Part shown: piece after piece, positions 8,978-16,480 of the stretch
How positions within the stretch are numbered: the stretch's first letter is position 1
Layout of the letters: each line of letters starts with the position of its first letter
Origin: Parahoeflea olei
GTDB taxonomy: Bacteria > Pseudomonadota > Alphaproteobacteria > Rhizobiales > Rhizobiaceae
Reading direction: 5' to 3'
Length of the DNA stretch: 64,000 bases
Assembly (NCBI RefSeq): GCF_001703635.1
Contig: NZ_LQZT01000001.1
Span: 198,648 to 262,647 of the forward strand
The notes under the pieces: model-generated
Told to the model about the DNA's origin: nothing
What the model saw: the letters and a program-made list of their open reading frames with translations, nothing else
The model's database searches: none
Made by a program: the position numbers and the translations under genes

Positions 8978-9820
8978 TCAGAGAGCTTCGGTGCGGCCCA
9001 TGCTGGACGCGACATGCCACAGGGCGATGCCGCTCGCGGTCGCCACATTGAGGCTGTCCATGCCCGGCGCCTGTTCGATGCGCAAGGTGCTGACCCTGTC
9101 GAGGATGTCGGCCGGCAGCCCCTCGCCTTCGGTGCCGGCGAGCAGCGCCAGCCGGCGACCCGGCCTGAAGCTTGCAAGCGGCGCGGTTCCGCGGGGCGAC
9201 AGGCCGGCGATCTCGAACCCGTGGACGGCGAGCGAGCCCACCAGATCGGCAATCGAGCCACCACGGCAGAACGGCACCCTGAGCGCCGCCCCCACCGACA
9301 CCCGGATCGCCTTGCGGTAGAGCGGATCGCAGCAGGAGCCGTCGAGCACCACGGCATCGGCGCCGAACACGCCGGCATTGCGGAAGATGCCGCCGATATT
9401 GTCGTGATTGGCAATGCCGCAGGCGGCCACCACCAGCGCCTGATCGGGCAGCGTGTCGAGAAACTCTGCAAGCGTCGGCGCCGGCAGGTGCCGGCCGACG
9501 GCGAGAATGCCGCGATGCATGGCGAAGCCGACCGCCGCGTCGAGCACGTCGCGCCCGGCCACATAGACCGGGCAATCCGGATCGACCCGGGCGATCAGGT
9601 CGGAGGCCCCCTCGACCCGGTTTTCGAGCAGCAGCAGCTTTTCGAGAACGAAGCGCCGGCCTGCGCCTTCGGCGTCGAGCAGCGCCTGCAGCACCACCCG
9701 GCCCTCGGCGATAAAACGGTCGCCGCGGCCCGCGAGATCGCGATCGCGCATCTGCGTGAACTCGGCGATGCGCGGGTCCGCCGGATCGGCGATCGGGACG
9801 AGACGCCGCTGCGGGTCCAT
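8978..9820 (-). CDS. SpoU/TrmH-family RNA 2'-O-methyltransferase
   Basis: A 280-residue methyltransferase of the SPOUT superfamily, which forms a knotted SAM-binding fold and 2'-O-methylates tRNA or 23S rRNA. An N-terminal substrate-binding domain (about 15-110) precedes the catalytic domain. Its three motifs are visible: motif 1 GIANHDNIGGIFRNAGVFG (about 135-153), motif 2 LALLAGTEGEGLP (about 225-237) and motif 3 GMDSLNVATASGIALW (about 253-268). The exact target cannot be told from sequence. It starts two bases after the stop of the small membrane protein upstream, so the two form an operon. Confidence 0.9.
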   Translation of the reverse strand: MDPQRRLVPIADPADPRIAEFTQMRDRDLAGRGDRFIAEGRVVLQALLDAEGAGRRFVLEKLLLLENRVEGASDLIARVDPDCPVYVAGRDVLDAAVGFAMHRGILAVGRHLPAPTLAEFLDTLPDQALVVAACGIANHDNIGGIFRNAGVFGADAVVLDGSCCDPLYRKAIRVSVGAALRVPFCRGGSIADLVGSLAVHGFEIAGLSPRGTAPLASFRPGRRLALLAGTEGEGLPADILDRVSTLRIEQAPGMDSLNVATASGIALWHVASSMGRTEAL

Positions 9821-9822
9821 GG

Positions 9823-10218
9823 TCAGCGGCTGATCACGACCACATCGCCGACGATGCGGCCGACCGAGAGGTCGAAGATCATCAGCCGGCGCGAACCGTC
9901 GGCGGCGCGGCCGAAGAAGCCGATGCGGGCGCCGTCGAGCGAGACGCTGTCGACTTCAAACCCCTGCGGCAGCGCGGCCACCGCCTCGAGCGGCGCATCC
10001 GACGGCACCTCGAGCGGCGCCCCGGCGACGAGCCCGCCGCTCCCGGGACCGGCATCGGCCTGCGTGAACTTGTAGACAATCGCGCCAAGCACGGCCATAA
10101 GACCGACGAACATGACGCCGATCGAGACGATCAGCAGCCGCACCATCTTGCGCCGGACCTTTTCCATTTCCGGATCAAGCGGCTTTTCGTTGAGATCGTC
10201 ATCAGTGGTTTTCGACAT
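9823..10218 (-). CDS. Small single-pass membrane protein of unknown function
   Basis: The product has about 131 residues. A charged cytoplasmic N-terminus (KTTDDDLNEKPLDPEMEKVRRKM) is followed by one transmembrane helix (about 26-48) and a periplasmic domain of about 80 residues with a beta-rich end (IFDLSVGRIVGDVVVI). There are three consecutive ATG codons; AAGGA is best spaced for the third, at 10218. It is the first gene of a pair with the SpoU methyltransferase and is divergent from the pseudouridine synthase. Similar small proteins accompany that pseudouridine synthase in Rhizobiales, but the function is unknown. Confidence 0.75.
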   Translation of the reverse strand: MSKTTDDDLNEKPLDPEMEKVRRKMVRLLIVSIGVMFVGLMAVLGAIVYKFTQADAGPGSGGLVAGAPLEVPSDAPLEAVAALPQGFEVDSVSLDGARIGFFGRAADGSRRLMIFDLSVGRIVGDVVVISR

Positions 10219-10247
10219 CATCATTCCTTGCCGGACGGATCCTTGAT

Positions 10248-11315
10248 TTGAAGAACGCGACCCCGTTTACCGAAGCAGAGCCGCGGAGGGAAGCCCACAC
10301 CGTCGATGACGGCGTCGAGGGCCGCCACAGCCTGGTGGCCGGCGAGGACGCGGGCGGACGGCTCGACGCCTGGCTTGCGGGCGAACTCGAGCCGGAGCTG
10401 TCGCGGAGCCGCATCAAGGCGCTGATCGAGGCGGGCGAGGTCAGCGTCAACGGCGCGGCCGTGACCCAGGCCAAGCACAAGGTGCATCCGGGCGACCGGA
10501 TCGAGCTCACCCTGCCCGCCCCGGAAGATCCCGAGCCCCAGGGCGAGGACATCCCGCTCGCGATCCTCCACGAGGACGACGACGTGATCGTCATCGACAA
10601 GCCGGCCGGGCTGGTGGTGCATCCCGGCGCCGGCAACTGGACCGGCACGCTGGTCAACGCGCTGATCCACCATTGCGGCGCGAGCCTGTCGGGCATCGGC
10701 GGCGTGCGCCGGCCCGGCATCGTCCACCGGCTCGACCGCGACACCACCGGGGTGATGGTGGTGGCCAAGAACGACCATGCCCACCGCCACCTGTCCGAGC
10801 AGTTTGCCGACCACGGCCTGACCGGGCCGCTGGAACGCGCCTACCAGGCGATCGTCTGGGGCAAGCCGGACGGGCTCCGGGGCACCATCGACGCGAGCCT
10901 CGGCCGTGCCCGCGACCGCATCCGCCGCGCCGTGCGCACCGACGACGGCGACGACGTGCGCCATGCCGTGACGCATTATACGGTGTGCGAGCGCTATGCG
11001 GAAAAGCCCGACAGCACCTGCGCCGCCTCGCTGGTCGAATGCCGGCTGGAAACCGGCCGCACCCACCAGATCCGGGTGCACATGGCCCATATCGGCCATC
11101 CGCTGATCGGCGACGCCGAGTATGGCGGGGCGTTCCGGACCAAATCGAACCGGTTGCCGGAGGCGGCGCGCGCCGTGGTCGACGCCTTCCCGCGGCAGGC
11201 GCTGCATGCCTTCCTGCTGGTGTTCGAGCACCCGACCAGCGGCGAGACGCTGCGCTTCGAGGCGCCGCTGCCCGAGGACATGGAGCGCTTGCGCCAGGCG
11301 CTCTCTGCGCTTTGA
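10248..11315 (+). CDS. RluA-family pseudouridine synthase (RluC/RluD-like)
   Basis: Isomerises specific uridines, most likely in 23S rRNA. The 355-residue product begins with an S4 RNA-binding domain (about 37-85: GRLDAWLAG to VNGAAVTQAKHKVHPGDRI). The catalytic domain follows, with the DKPAGLVVHPG element and the catalytic aspartate in PGIVHRLDRDTTGVMV (about 157-172). The C-terminal GRTHQIRVHMAHIGHPLIGD motif is intact. No ATG is available; the TTG at 10248 gives the full S4 domain and a short N-terminal extension. It sits directly upstream of rpoH, as in many Rhizobiales. Confidence 0.92.
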   Translation: MKNATPFTEAEPRREAHTVDDGVEGRHSLVAGEDAGGRLDAWLAGELEPELSRSRIKALIEAGEVSVNGAAVTQAKHKVHPGDRIELTLPAPEDPEPQGEDIPLAILHEDDDVIVIDKPAGLVVHPGAGNWTGTLVNALIHHCGASLSGIGGVRRPGIVHRLDRDTTGVMVVAKNDHAHRHLSEQFADHGLTGPLERAYQAIVWGKPDGLRGTIDASLGRARDRIRRAVRTDDGDDVRHAVTHYTVCERYAEKPDSTCAASLVECRLETGRTHQIRVHMAHIGHPLIGDAEYGGAFRTKSNRLPEAARAVVDAFPRQALHAFLLVFEHPTSGETLRFEAPLPEDMERLRQALSAL

Positions 11316-11335
11316 GCGCAGCCCCCCGCGGGCCG

Positions 11336-11353
11336 GATCACGCGAGCGTGATC
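11336..11353. repeat. Perfect 8-bp inverted repeat between the pseudouridine synthase gene and rpoH
   Basis: GATCACGC (11336-11343) is followed after two bases by GCGTGATC (11346-11353). No T run follows, so it looks more like a protein-binding site than a terminator. It lies just upstream of the likely rpoH promoter. Confidence 0.4.
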
Positions 11354-11364
11354 ATAGCTGCTTC

Positions 11365-11393
11365 TTGAACCCGTCTTTTGCCACAATTACATG
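11365..11393 (+). promoter_or_regulatory. Candidate rpoH promoter
   Basis: TTGAAC (11365-11370) and TACATG (11388-11393) are 17 bases apart, about 90 bases before the rpoH start. This fits a housekeeping promoter loosely. The hexamers are imperfect, so it is a suggestion only. Confidence 0.3.
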
Positions 11394-11481
11394 TCATCTG
11401 GCGAAGCCCGGATGCGATGTTCGGTCCGGGCTTTAAGGCTTGCCGCAAGGAAGCCGACTTTCGGGATTAGGGGGTGCTGTG

Positions 11482-12384
11482 ATGGCCCAAACAAGTTTGC
11501 CAACCATTTCGTCGGGCGAGAACGGATTGAACCGTTATCTCGCCGAAATCCGCAGGTTCCCCATGCTGGAGCCGCAGGAAGAATACATGCTCGCCAAACG
11601 GTTCCTCGAGCATGAGGACACCGAGGCCGCGCACAAGCTCGTCACCAGCCATTTGCGCCTGGTCGCCAAGATCGCCATGGGCTATCGCGGCTACGGCTTG
11701 CCGATCGGCGAGGTGATTTCCGAGGGCAATGTCGGCCTGATGCAGGCAGTGAAGAAATTCGACCCGGAACGCGGCTTCCGGCTTGCCACCTATGCGATGT
11801 GGTGGATCAAGGCCTCGATCCAGGAATACATCCTGCGCTCGTGGTCGCTGGTCAAGATGGGCACGACCGCCAACCAGAAGCGGTTGTTCTTCAACCTGCG
11901 CAAGGCCAAGAGCCGGATTCAGGCCGTCGAGGACGGCGACCTTCGCCCCGAGCAGGTGGCCGAGATCGCCACCAAGCTCAATGTCAGCGAAGAGGAAGTC
12001 ATCTCGATGAACCGGCGCCTGTCCGGCGACGCCTCGCTCAATGCGCCGATCAAGGCCAGCGAAGGCGAATCCGGGCAATGGCAGGACTGGCTGGTCGACG
12101 AGTCCGACAGCCAGGAAGAGATGCTGGTGGAGCAGGACGAACTCGAGAACCGCCGCGCCATGCTCAAGAACGCGCTCGGCGTGCTCAACGAGCGCGAGCG
12201 CCGCATCTTCGAGGCACGCCGCCTGCGCGACGACCCGATCACGCTCGAGGACCTCTCCTCCGAGTTCGACATCAGCCGCGAGCGCGTGCGCCAGATCGAG
12301 GTGCGCGCCTTCGAAAAGGTGCAGGACTCGGTGCAGAAAAGCGCCGCCGCCCGCGACAAGGCACTGGTGTCGGTCGCGGACTGA
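11482..12384 (+). CDS. rpoH: Heat-shock sigma factor RpoH (sigma-32)
   Basis: A 300-residue sigma-70-family factor that directs RNA polymerase to heat-shock promoters. Region 2 is seen in GEVISEGNVGLMQAVKKFDP and FRLATYAMWWIKASIQEYIL, the latter with the tryptophans for melting. The RpoH box (QKRLFFNLRK) that follows region 2 is present, and region 4 ends in FDISRERVRQIEVRAFEKVQ. Start chosen at ATG 11482, with AGGGGG upstream; the ORF could extend to a TTG at 11440, but nothing supports that. Rhizobiales often have two or more RpoH copies, so which paralogue this is cannot be said. An intrinsic terminator follows. Confidence 0.95.
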   Translation: MAQTSLPTISSGENGLNRYLAEIRRFPMLEPQEEYMLAKRFLEHEDTEAAHKLVTSHLRLVAKIAMGYRGYGLPIGEVISEGNVGLMQAVKKFDPERGFRLATYAMWWIKASIQEYILRSWSLVKMGTTANQKRLFFNLRKAKSRIQAVEDGDLRPEQVAEIATKLNVSEEEVISMNRRLSGDASLNAPIKASEGESGQWQDWLVDESDSQEEMLVEQDELENRRAMLKNALGVLNERERRIFEARRLRDDPITLEDLSSEFDISRERVRQIEVRAFEKVQDSVQKSAAARDKALVSVAD

Positions 12385-12410
12385 CGCCAGCACGATCGCT
12401 TGAACATGGA

Positions 12411-12441
12411 CCCCGGATGCGCCCCGCTTCCGGGGTTTTTT
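12411..12441 (+). terminator. Intrinsic terminator of rpoH
   Basis: CCCCGG (12411-12416) pairs with CCGGGG (12430-12435), followed by six T. The loop is long (13 bases). Confidence 0.7.
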
Positions 12442-12490
12442 GTTGGCCGGGGTTCGCGGATGCTGCTCTCGTAAGGTTCGCTCTCTTCTT

Positions 12491-12601
12491 CGTCATCCTC
12501 GGCCTCCGAGCCGAGGATCCATTCCGGGACGCCTCCTTCACCGCCGCACCGTGCAGACGCATCACGGCATGGATCCCGGGGTCGGGGCCCCGGGATGACG
12601 A
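12491..12601. repeat. Nested palindromic intergenic repeat, 111 bp
   Basis: The outer ends are inverted copies, CGTCATCC at the left and GGATGACG at the right. Each half is itself a hairpin: CCTCGG with CCGAGG on the left, GGGATGACG beside a GGGGCCCC core on the right. The inner junctions GGATCCAT and ATGGATCC also pair. The architecture is that of a dispersed palindromic element of the kind scattered in alphaproteobacterial intergenic DNA. Confidence 0.6.
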
Positions 12602-12656
12602 CGGAGGGAGTTGCGCGGAGGGCGCCTTCGGGACCGGGCGGACGGCCGGCCACCGC

Positions 12657-12781
12657 AATCTCCCCCCTTGCGGCGGAGATGTCACCGCAGGTGACAGAGG
12701 GGGGGGGGCGCCACAAGCACGGAAACCGGGTCGAGACCCCCCTCTGCCCTGGCGGGCATCTCCCCCGCAAGGGGGGAGATT
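12657..12781. repeat. RIME-like mosaic repeat, 125 bp
   Basis: The ends are inverted: AATCTCCCCCC at the left and GGGGGGAGATT at the right. Each arm has the order C-rich box, TTGCGG, GGAGATGTC, then an internal small palindrome and AGAGGGGG. The same arms occur at 15836-15882, 16047-16189 and 16293-16439. It resembles the mosaic palindromic elements (RIME) described in rhizobia; the family name is inference. Confidence 0.65.
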
Positions 12782-13672
12782 GGGGACGGCAACGCCGTTC
12801 ATCATCCCCCACACCCAATGGAGTGCGCGCCAAAACCCCGCGCGCGAAAAATCGCCGACGGTTTGGAACTTCGCGGTGCGTCCGGGCGGGCCGGACTGGC
12901 GGGGCACGGGCGGACGGCCCGTGAGGTGTGGCATGGGTATGGGGGCTTGGCGCGTTTCACCCGCGCCCCGCCGGCAGTGGACGCTCGCGCCTTCCGGGCG
13001 CAAGCCGGCACTCCCCCCTGTCGCGTTCGACCAGAACCCTGGGCGGTGTCGTCGCGTTCGCTCCTTCGGGGAACGAACCCGCCCTCTCCCACCCGCGCAA
13101 GGCCCGCACGGCAGGGACTTCTCGGGCCGGCGTCCGGGGGTGTCGCCGGCGCATGCGCGCGGACCGGCCGGACCGCGCGCCTCACCGGGATCGGACGCCG
13201 CCGGTCAGGGACGCCCGTGAAGGGGTCCCGACGACCGGTTCCGGCTTTCACGCTGGGCACCATCGCCCGGATCCACCCCGATCCGGAAAAGCCCCCCCGC
13301 GCTGGCCGGGGTCTCGGCTTTACAGGCGTCCGGTGCGCGGATACGGCCCCCGCGCGCCGGAACATGCCGCCCTCCGTCGGCCCGGGCTCCGTGGGCCCCG
13401 GCCATCCGTGTGGACGGAAGGCGCAAGCAGTATCGCACGGGCGGTAAAGGTGGGGAAAAGTGAGAGGGGATTTTGGGGGATGGATTGAAAGGCGGAGATG
13501 GGCGGGAAGCGGAAGTTCGGTGCAATTGAATGAAGGCCTGTGATGCGGACTTTGTCGGCATGATGCCAAGGGCTGTTCTCGGATTTCTAGTGCAGAATTC
13601 GTGATTTTTGCCCGCCAGAGCGATACTCTTTGAATTAGAGACTTTGCGCGGCCAAAAATTGCGTTGATTTGG
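12782..13672. other. Gene-free, GC-rich then AT-rich intergenic stretch
   Basis: I see no supported gene here. From 12782 to about 13440 the DNA is very GC-rich and every frame is open by composition only; the longest plus-strand frame has a random-looking Arg/Pro/Gly product without a ribosome site. From about 13500 the GC content falls, marking the edge of the AT-rich insertion that carries the next two ORFs. Confidence 0.5.
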
Positions 13673-14323
13673 TCAGCGTCGCCCAATCAAAAAGCTGGTA
13701 GTCAAAGACGTGACAAGTTGCTCCGTGAACCTTAGAGCTGGGGAGACATCAAGACGCACAACGCCAACGTTTAAGTACAACTTTCGTTGCGATTGTTCAA
13801 ACTGACCTACCACTTCCCTAATCAGTTCTGCTCGATCACTCTCAGTGATTTTTGCATCGATCTCGGCGACACTTGCTTTTGTCTGCTCGTACTCTATCAA
13901 CCAGTCAAATAATGTTTTGTCGGCTCCTACACGTTCTTCGATTTCATCAGAGAGACGGCGCAACTTTTCCTCTAGAAACACCTTCACGCTCGCTTGCCTT
14001 ACCAATAGCTCAATTTCGAGACGATCTCGATGGAGTTGCTCAATTTCCTCCTTGTTTTCAGAAATTTTGCCCTCATACTCCTTCAGGGAGGCAGTTGTTT
14101 CAGCTAACCTTTGAACTAATTTGCTTTCGACTGACAGCATATCTTTGTCGGTCAGTCGGGGAGACGCAAATGCCAAAAGACCAATGGTTGATGCTACACT
14201 GCCAACTATACCGCCGATAAGGGCATAAGTATTTACATCAAGCATGCCTTGCCAAGTTGCGATGCCGCCGCCTGCAAAAAATAGTATTGCGCTGAAAACC
14301 AAAATAATTGAAAGTGCTTTCAA
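13673..14323 (-). CDS. AT-rich foreign-looking membrane coiled-coil protein
   Basis: The 216-residue product has two N-terminal transmembrane segments (about 4-22 and 33-52). A long coiled coil follows (about 60-140, with KEYEGKISENKEEIEQL and LRRLSDEIEERV), then a helical and beta C-terminus. GC content and codon use are well below those of the surrounding genes, suggesting transfer. Translation probably starts at the TTG at 14323, which overlaps the stop of the 36-codon ORF upstream and so may be coupled to it. I do not recognise the family. A membrane sensor or effector is possible, but nothing proves it. Confidence 0.6.
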   Translation of the reverse strand: MKALSIILVFSAILFFAGGGIATWQGMLDVNTYALIGGIVGSVASTIGLLAFASPRLTDKDMLSVESKLVQRLAETTASLKEYEGKISENKEEIEQLHRDRLEIELLVRQASVKVFLEEKLRRLSDEIEERVGADKTLFDWLIEYEQTKASVAEIDAKITESDRAELIREVVGQFEQSQRKLYLNVGVVRLDVSPALRFTEQLVTSLTTSFLIGRR

Positions 14324-14430
14324 AGATCTGCTCCTAAAACGACCTCCTCTATTGGAGGAATCCCATATTTCCTACGCTCCACGAGAATTGGCAGAGGGCG
14401 TACGGCAGTAGTTTGTCCTAGACTAGCCAT
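14320..14430 (-). CDS. 36-residue ORF overlapping the start of the coiled-coil gene
   Basis: An ATG at 14430, with AAGGA nine bases before it, opens a frame that ends in TGA at 14320-14322. The TGA overlaps the TTG start of the next gene (TTGA), the usual sign of translational coupling. The product is short and has a basic middle (LVERRKYGIPP) and an acidic C-terminus. It may be a leader, a partner peptide, or the remains of a longer gene lost by deletion. Base composition is AT-rich like the gene it precedes. Confidence 0.4.
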   Translation of the reverse strand: MASLGQTTAVRPLPILVERRKYGIPPIEEVVLGADL

Positions 14431-14734
14431 TTTCGCATATCCTTACCGCTCTTGAATGCCCGATTCAATTATTGCGCGCACAAATATTTATCTTGCACGC
14501 CAACTCTTCTAAAGCAGTTTGCTGCATCAGAAAGATTGAGCAAGTTGGGCTCGATTCAGACATTTCCTGCGCTAAGCGCGGATGTCAGCTGTGGGCCGAA
14601 ATCGCCCTTCAGGACGGACCGGCAAGGCACACCAAACATCCATAGCAATTCGGGCCCGCCGCGCCCCACCCTTGCCCAAACGCCCATCCCCCTCTACCAC
14701 TCGTCCATCCTGTTCGCCGAAATCCGGATCCGCC
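14431..14734. other. Intergenic stretch between the AT-rich pair and the lipoprotein peptidase
   Basis: It begins AT-rich (to about 14570) and returns to the host composition. I see no gene, repeat or clear promoter; the right-hand boundary of the insertion probably lies near 14570-14600. Confidence 0.3.
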
Positions 14735-15796
14735 GTGACGCGCATCGTCTTGCAATTCCTGCTCCTGATCGGCCTCGCCGCGGCGCTCGGCGGCTGCACG
14801 AGCGTTTCCTATTACGCGCAGTCACTCAACGGCCATGCCCGGATCATGGCCGCGCGCAAGCCGGTGGCCAAGCTGATCGCCGATCCGTCGACGCCCGACG
14901 CGCTCAGGGCCTGGATGAAACAGGCAAGCGCGATCCGGCAGTTTGCCAGCGACGAACTCGACCTGCCCGACAACCAGAGCTACCGCTCCTATGCCGAGAT
15001 CGGCCGGGACTATGTGACCTGGGTGGCCTTCGCCGCGCCGGAATTTTCGCTTGCGCCGAAGACATGGTGTTTTCCGGTGTTCGGCTGCGTGCCCTATCGC
15101 GGCTATTTCTCGCGCGACAAGGCGGTGGCGACCGCGGCCCGGCTGCAGGCGGAGGGATATGATGTCCATGTCTCGGGCGTGACCGCCTATTCCACCCTCG
15201 GCTGGTCCAGCGATCCGCTGATCTCCACCATGGTACGCCAGGACGAGACCTATCTGGCCGCGCTGGTGTTTCACGAACTCGCGCATCAGCGCGTCTATGT
15301 CGATGACGATTCGGCCTTCAACGAGGCCTTCGCCGTCGCCGTTGAAACCACCGGGACGAAAAAATGGCTGCGCGCGGCGGGCGACCCCGGTGCGCTCAGG
15401 CGCTACGAGGCGGGGCTGGCGCGCCATGCCGCGTTTCTGGCGCTGCTCGCCGAAACCCGCGGCGAACTCGGCCGGATCTATGCCGGGACTGCCGCCCCCG
15501 CCGAAAAGCGCGCCGCCAAAGCGGCCGCGATCGAGCGCCTGCGCGCCCGCTACCGCAGCCTGCGCGACCGGCGCTGGGGCGGGTTTTCGGGCTATGACGG
15601 CTGGTTCGCGAGCCCGATCAACAATGCCAAGCTGGCCGCGACCGGGGTCTACAACGACCGCACGGCCGACTTCCTTCGGCTGTTCGATCTCTGCTCGGGG
15701 GATTACCCGCGCTTCTACGCGGCCGTGGCACGGATCGGCGCGCTGCCCGCCCCCGACCGGACCGCCGCGCTGGAAACCGCCACCGCCTGCGAGTGA
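14735..15796 (+). CDS. Lipoprotein zinc aminopeptidase, DUF2265-like
   Basis: A predicted outer-membrane or periplasmic lipoprotein peptidase of about 353 residues. The signal peptide ends in the lipobox LGGC at about residue 18. The central zinc motif HELAH (in AALVFHELAHQRVYVDDDSAF) is followed by a downstream acidic ligand in FNEAFAVAVE, as in the Aminopep (DUF2265) family. The GTG at 14735 puts the hydrophobic signal at the extreme N-terminus; the longer frame upstream has no signal character. It lies alone between the AT-rich insertion and a cluster of palindromic repeats. Confidence 0.85.
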   Translation: MTRIVLQFLLLIGLAAALGGCTSVSYYAQSLNGHARIMAARKPVAKLIADPSTPDALRAWMKQASAIRQFASDELDLPDNQSYRSYAEIGRDYVTWVAFAAPEFSLAPKTWCFPVFGCVPYRGYFSRDKAVATAARLQAEGYDVHVSGVTAYSTLGWSSDPLISTMVRQDETYLAALVFHELAHQRVYVDDDSAFNEAFAVAVETTGTKKWLRAAGDPGALRRYEAGLARHAAFLALLAETRGELGRIYAGTAAPAEKRAAKAAAIERLRARYRSLRDRRWGGFSGYDGWFASPINNAKLAATGVYNDRTADFLRLFDLCSGDYPRFYAAVARIGALPAPDRTAALETATACE

Positions 15797-15835
15797 CGCC
15801 GGCGGGAACGGTGGCACGCTCCGAGACGGCTGCGT

Positions 15836-15882
15836 CCCCCCCTCTGTCACTCACGTGACATCTCCCCCGCAAGGGGGGAGAT
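15836..15882. repeat. RIME-like repeat, single arm
   Basis: One arm of the mosaic repeat: CCCCCCTCTGTCACTCACG, then TGACATCTCCCCCGCAAGG, then GGGGGAGAT. It matches the right half of the elements at 16047-16189 and 16293-16439. Confidence 0.6.
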
Positions 15883-16046
15883 CGGGGCGCGCGGCAATGA
15901 CCTCATCCAGGAAAACGGCGTCGAAGCAAAAGTGGAACGCCACGGGTGCCAGAGCGGGAGGCCGACCTCGACCTTGCAGGTGTATGCGCGACGGGATCAC
16001 CAGCTCTTACCATCCAATCAACAGCGACGCGGCGGTGTGCCCTTCC

Positions 16047-16189
16047 ATCTCCCCCCTTGCGGGGGAGATGTCGGCGAAGCCGACAGAGGGGGGTGAGCCG
16101 GCGGCCGCGGAGCGGGGAAAATAGCGGGTACAGAGCCAGACGCCCCCCTCTGTCACTCACGTGGCATCTCCCCCGCAAGGGGGGAGATT
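16047..16189. repeat. RIME-like composite repeat, copy 1
   Basis: A left arm (16047-16093: ATCTCCCCCCTTGCGGG, a GTCGGC/GCCGAC hairpin, AGAGGGGGG) and an inverted right arm (16143-16189) are joined by about 50 bases that include GAGCCGGCGG. A further block before it (CCATCCAATCAACAGCGAC) recurs before copy 2, so the duplicated unit is longer than the palindrome itself. Confidence 0.65.
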
Positions 16190-16292
16190 GAGCGCGGCGG
16201 CTGCGTGGGATTGCCTCAAACCGTGGGTGTCTGCGCCCACAGGATCGCGGGCAAGCTCCATCCAATCAACAGCGACGCGGCAAAGTGCCCCC

Positions 16293-16439
16293 TATCTCCC
16301 GCCTTGCGGGAGAAATGTCGGCAAAGCCGACAGAGGGGGGTGAGCCGGCGGGCGCGGAGCGGGGAAAATAAGGGGTGCAGAGCCAGACGGCTCCCCCCTC
16401 TGTCACTCACGTGACATCTCCCCCGCAAGGGGGGAGATT
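16293..16439. repeat. RIME-like composite repeat, copy 2
   Basis: The same arrangement as copy 1, with the same leader (ending at about 16280) and connecting segment. Copies 1 and 2 are in direct orientation, about 246 bases apart, and together fill nearly all of the space between the peptidase gene and the next minus-strand gene. Confidence 0.65.
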
Positions 16440-16480
16440 GATCGGGGTGGCAAGGGTGGCAGGAGCGGCGGCGAGGCCGG

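Noticed and set aside
12818..13447. 209-codon plus-strand frame between the repeats and the AT-rich insertion
   Set aside because: Random Arg/Pro/Gly composition, no ribosome site, and all frames are open here by base composition.
14320..14430. The 36-codon ORF as the N-terminal part of the coiled-coil gene split by a frameshift
   Set aside because: The downstream product begins with its own hydrophobic segment and a coupled start, so a separate ORF is more likely; I cannot exclude a frameshift.
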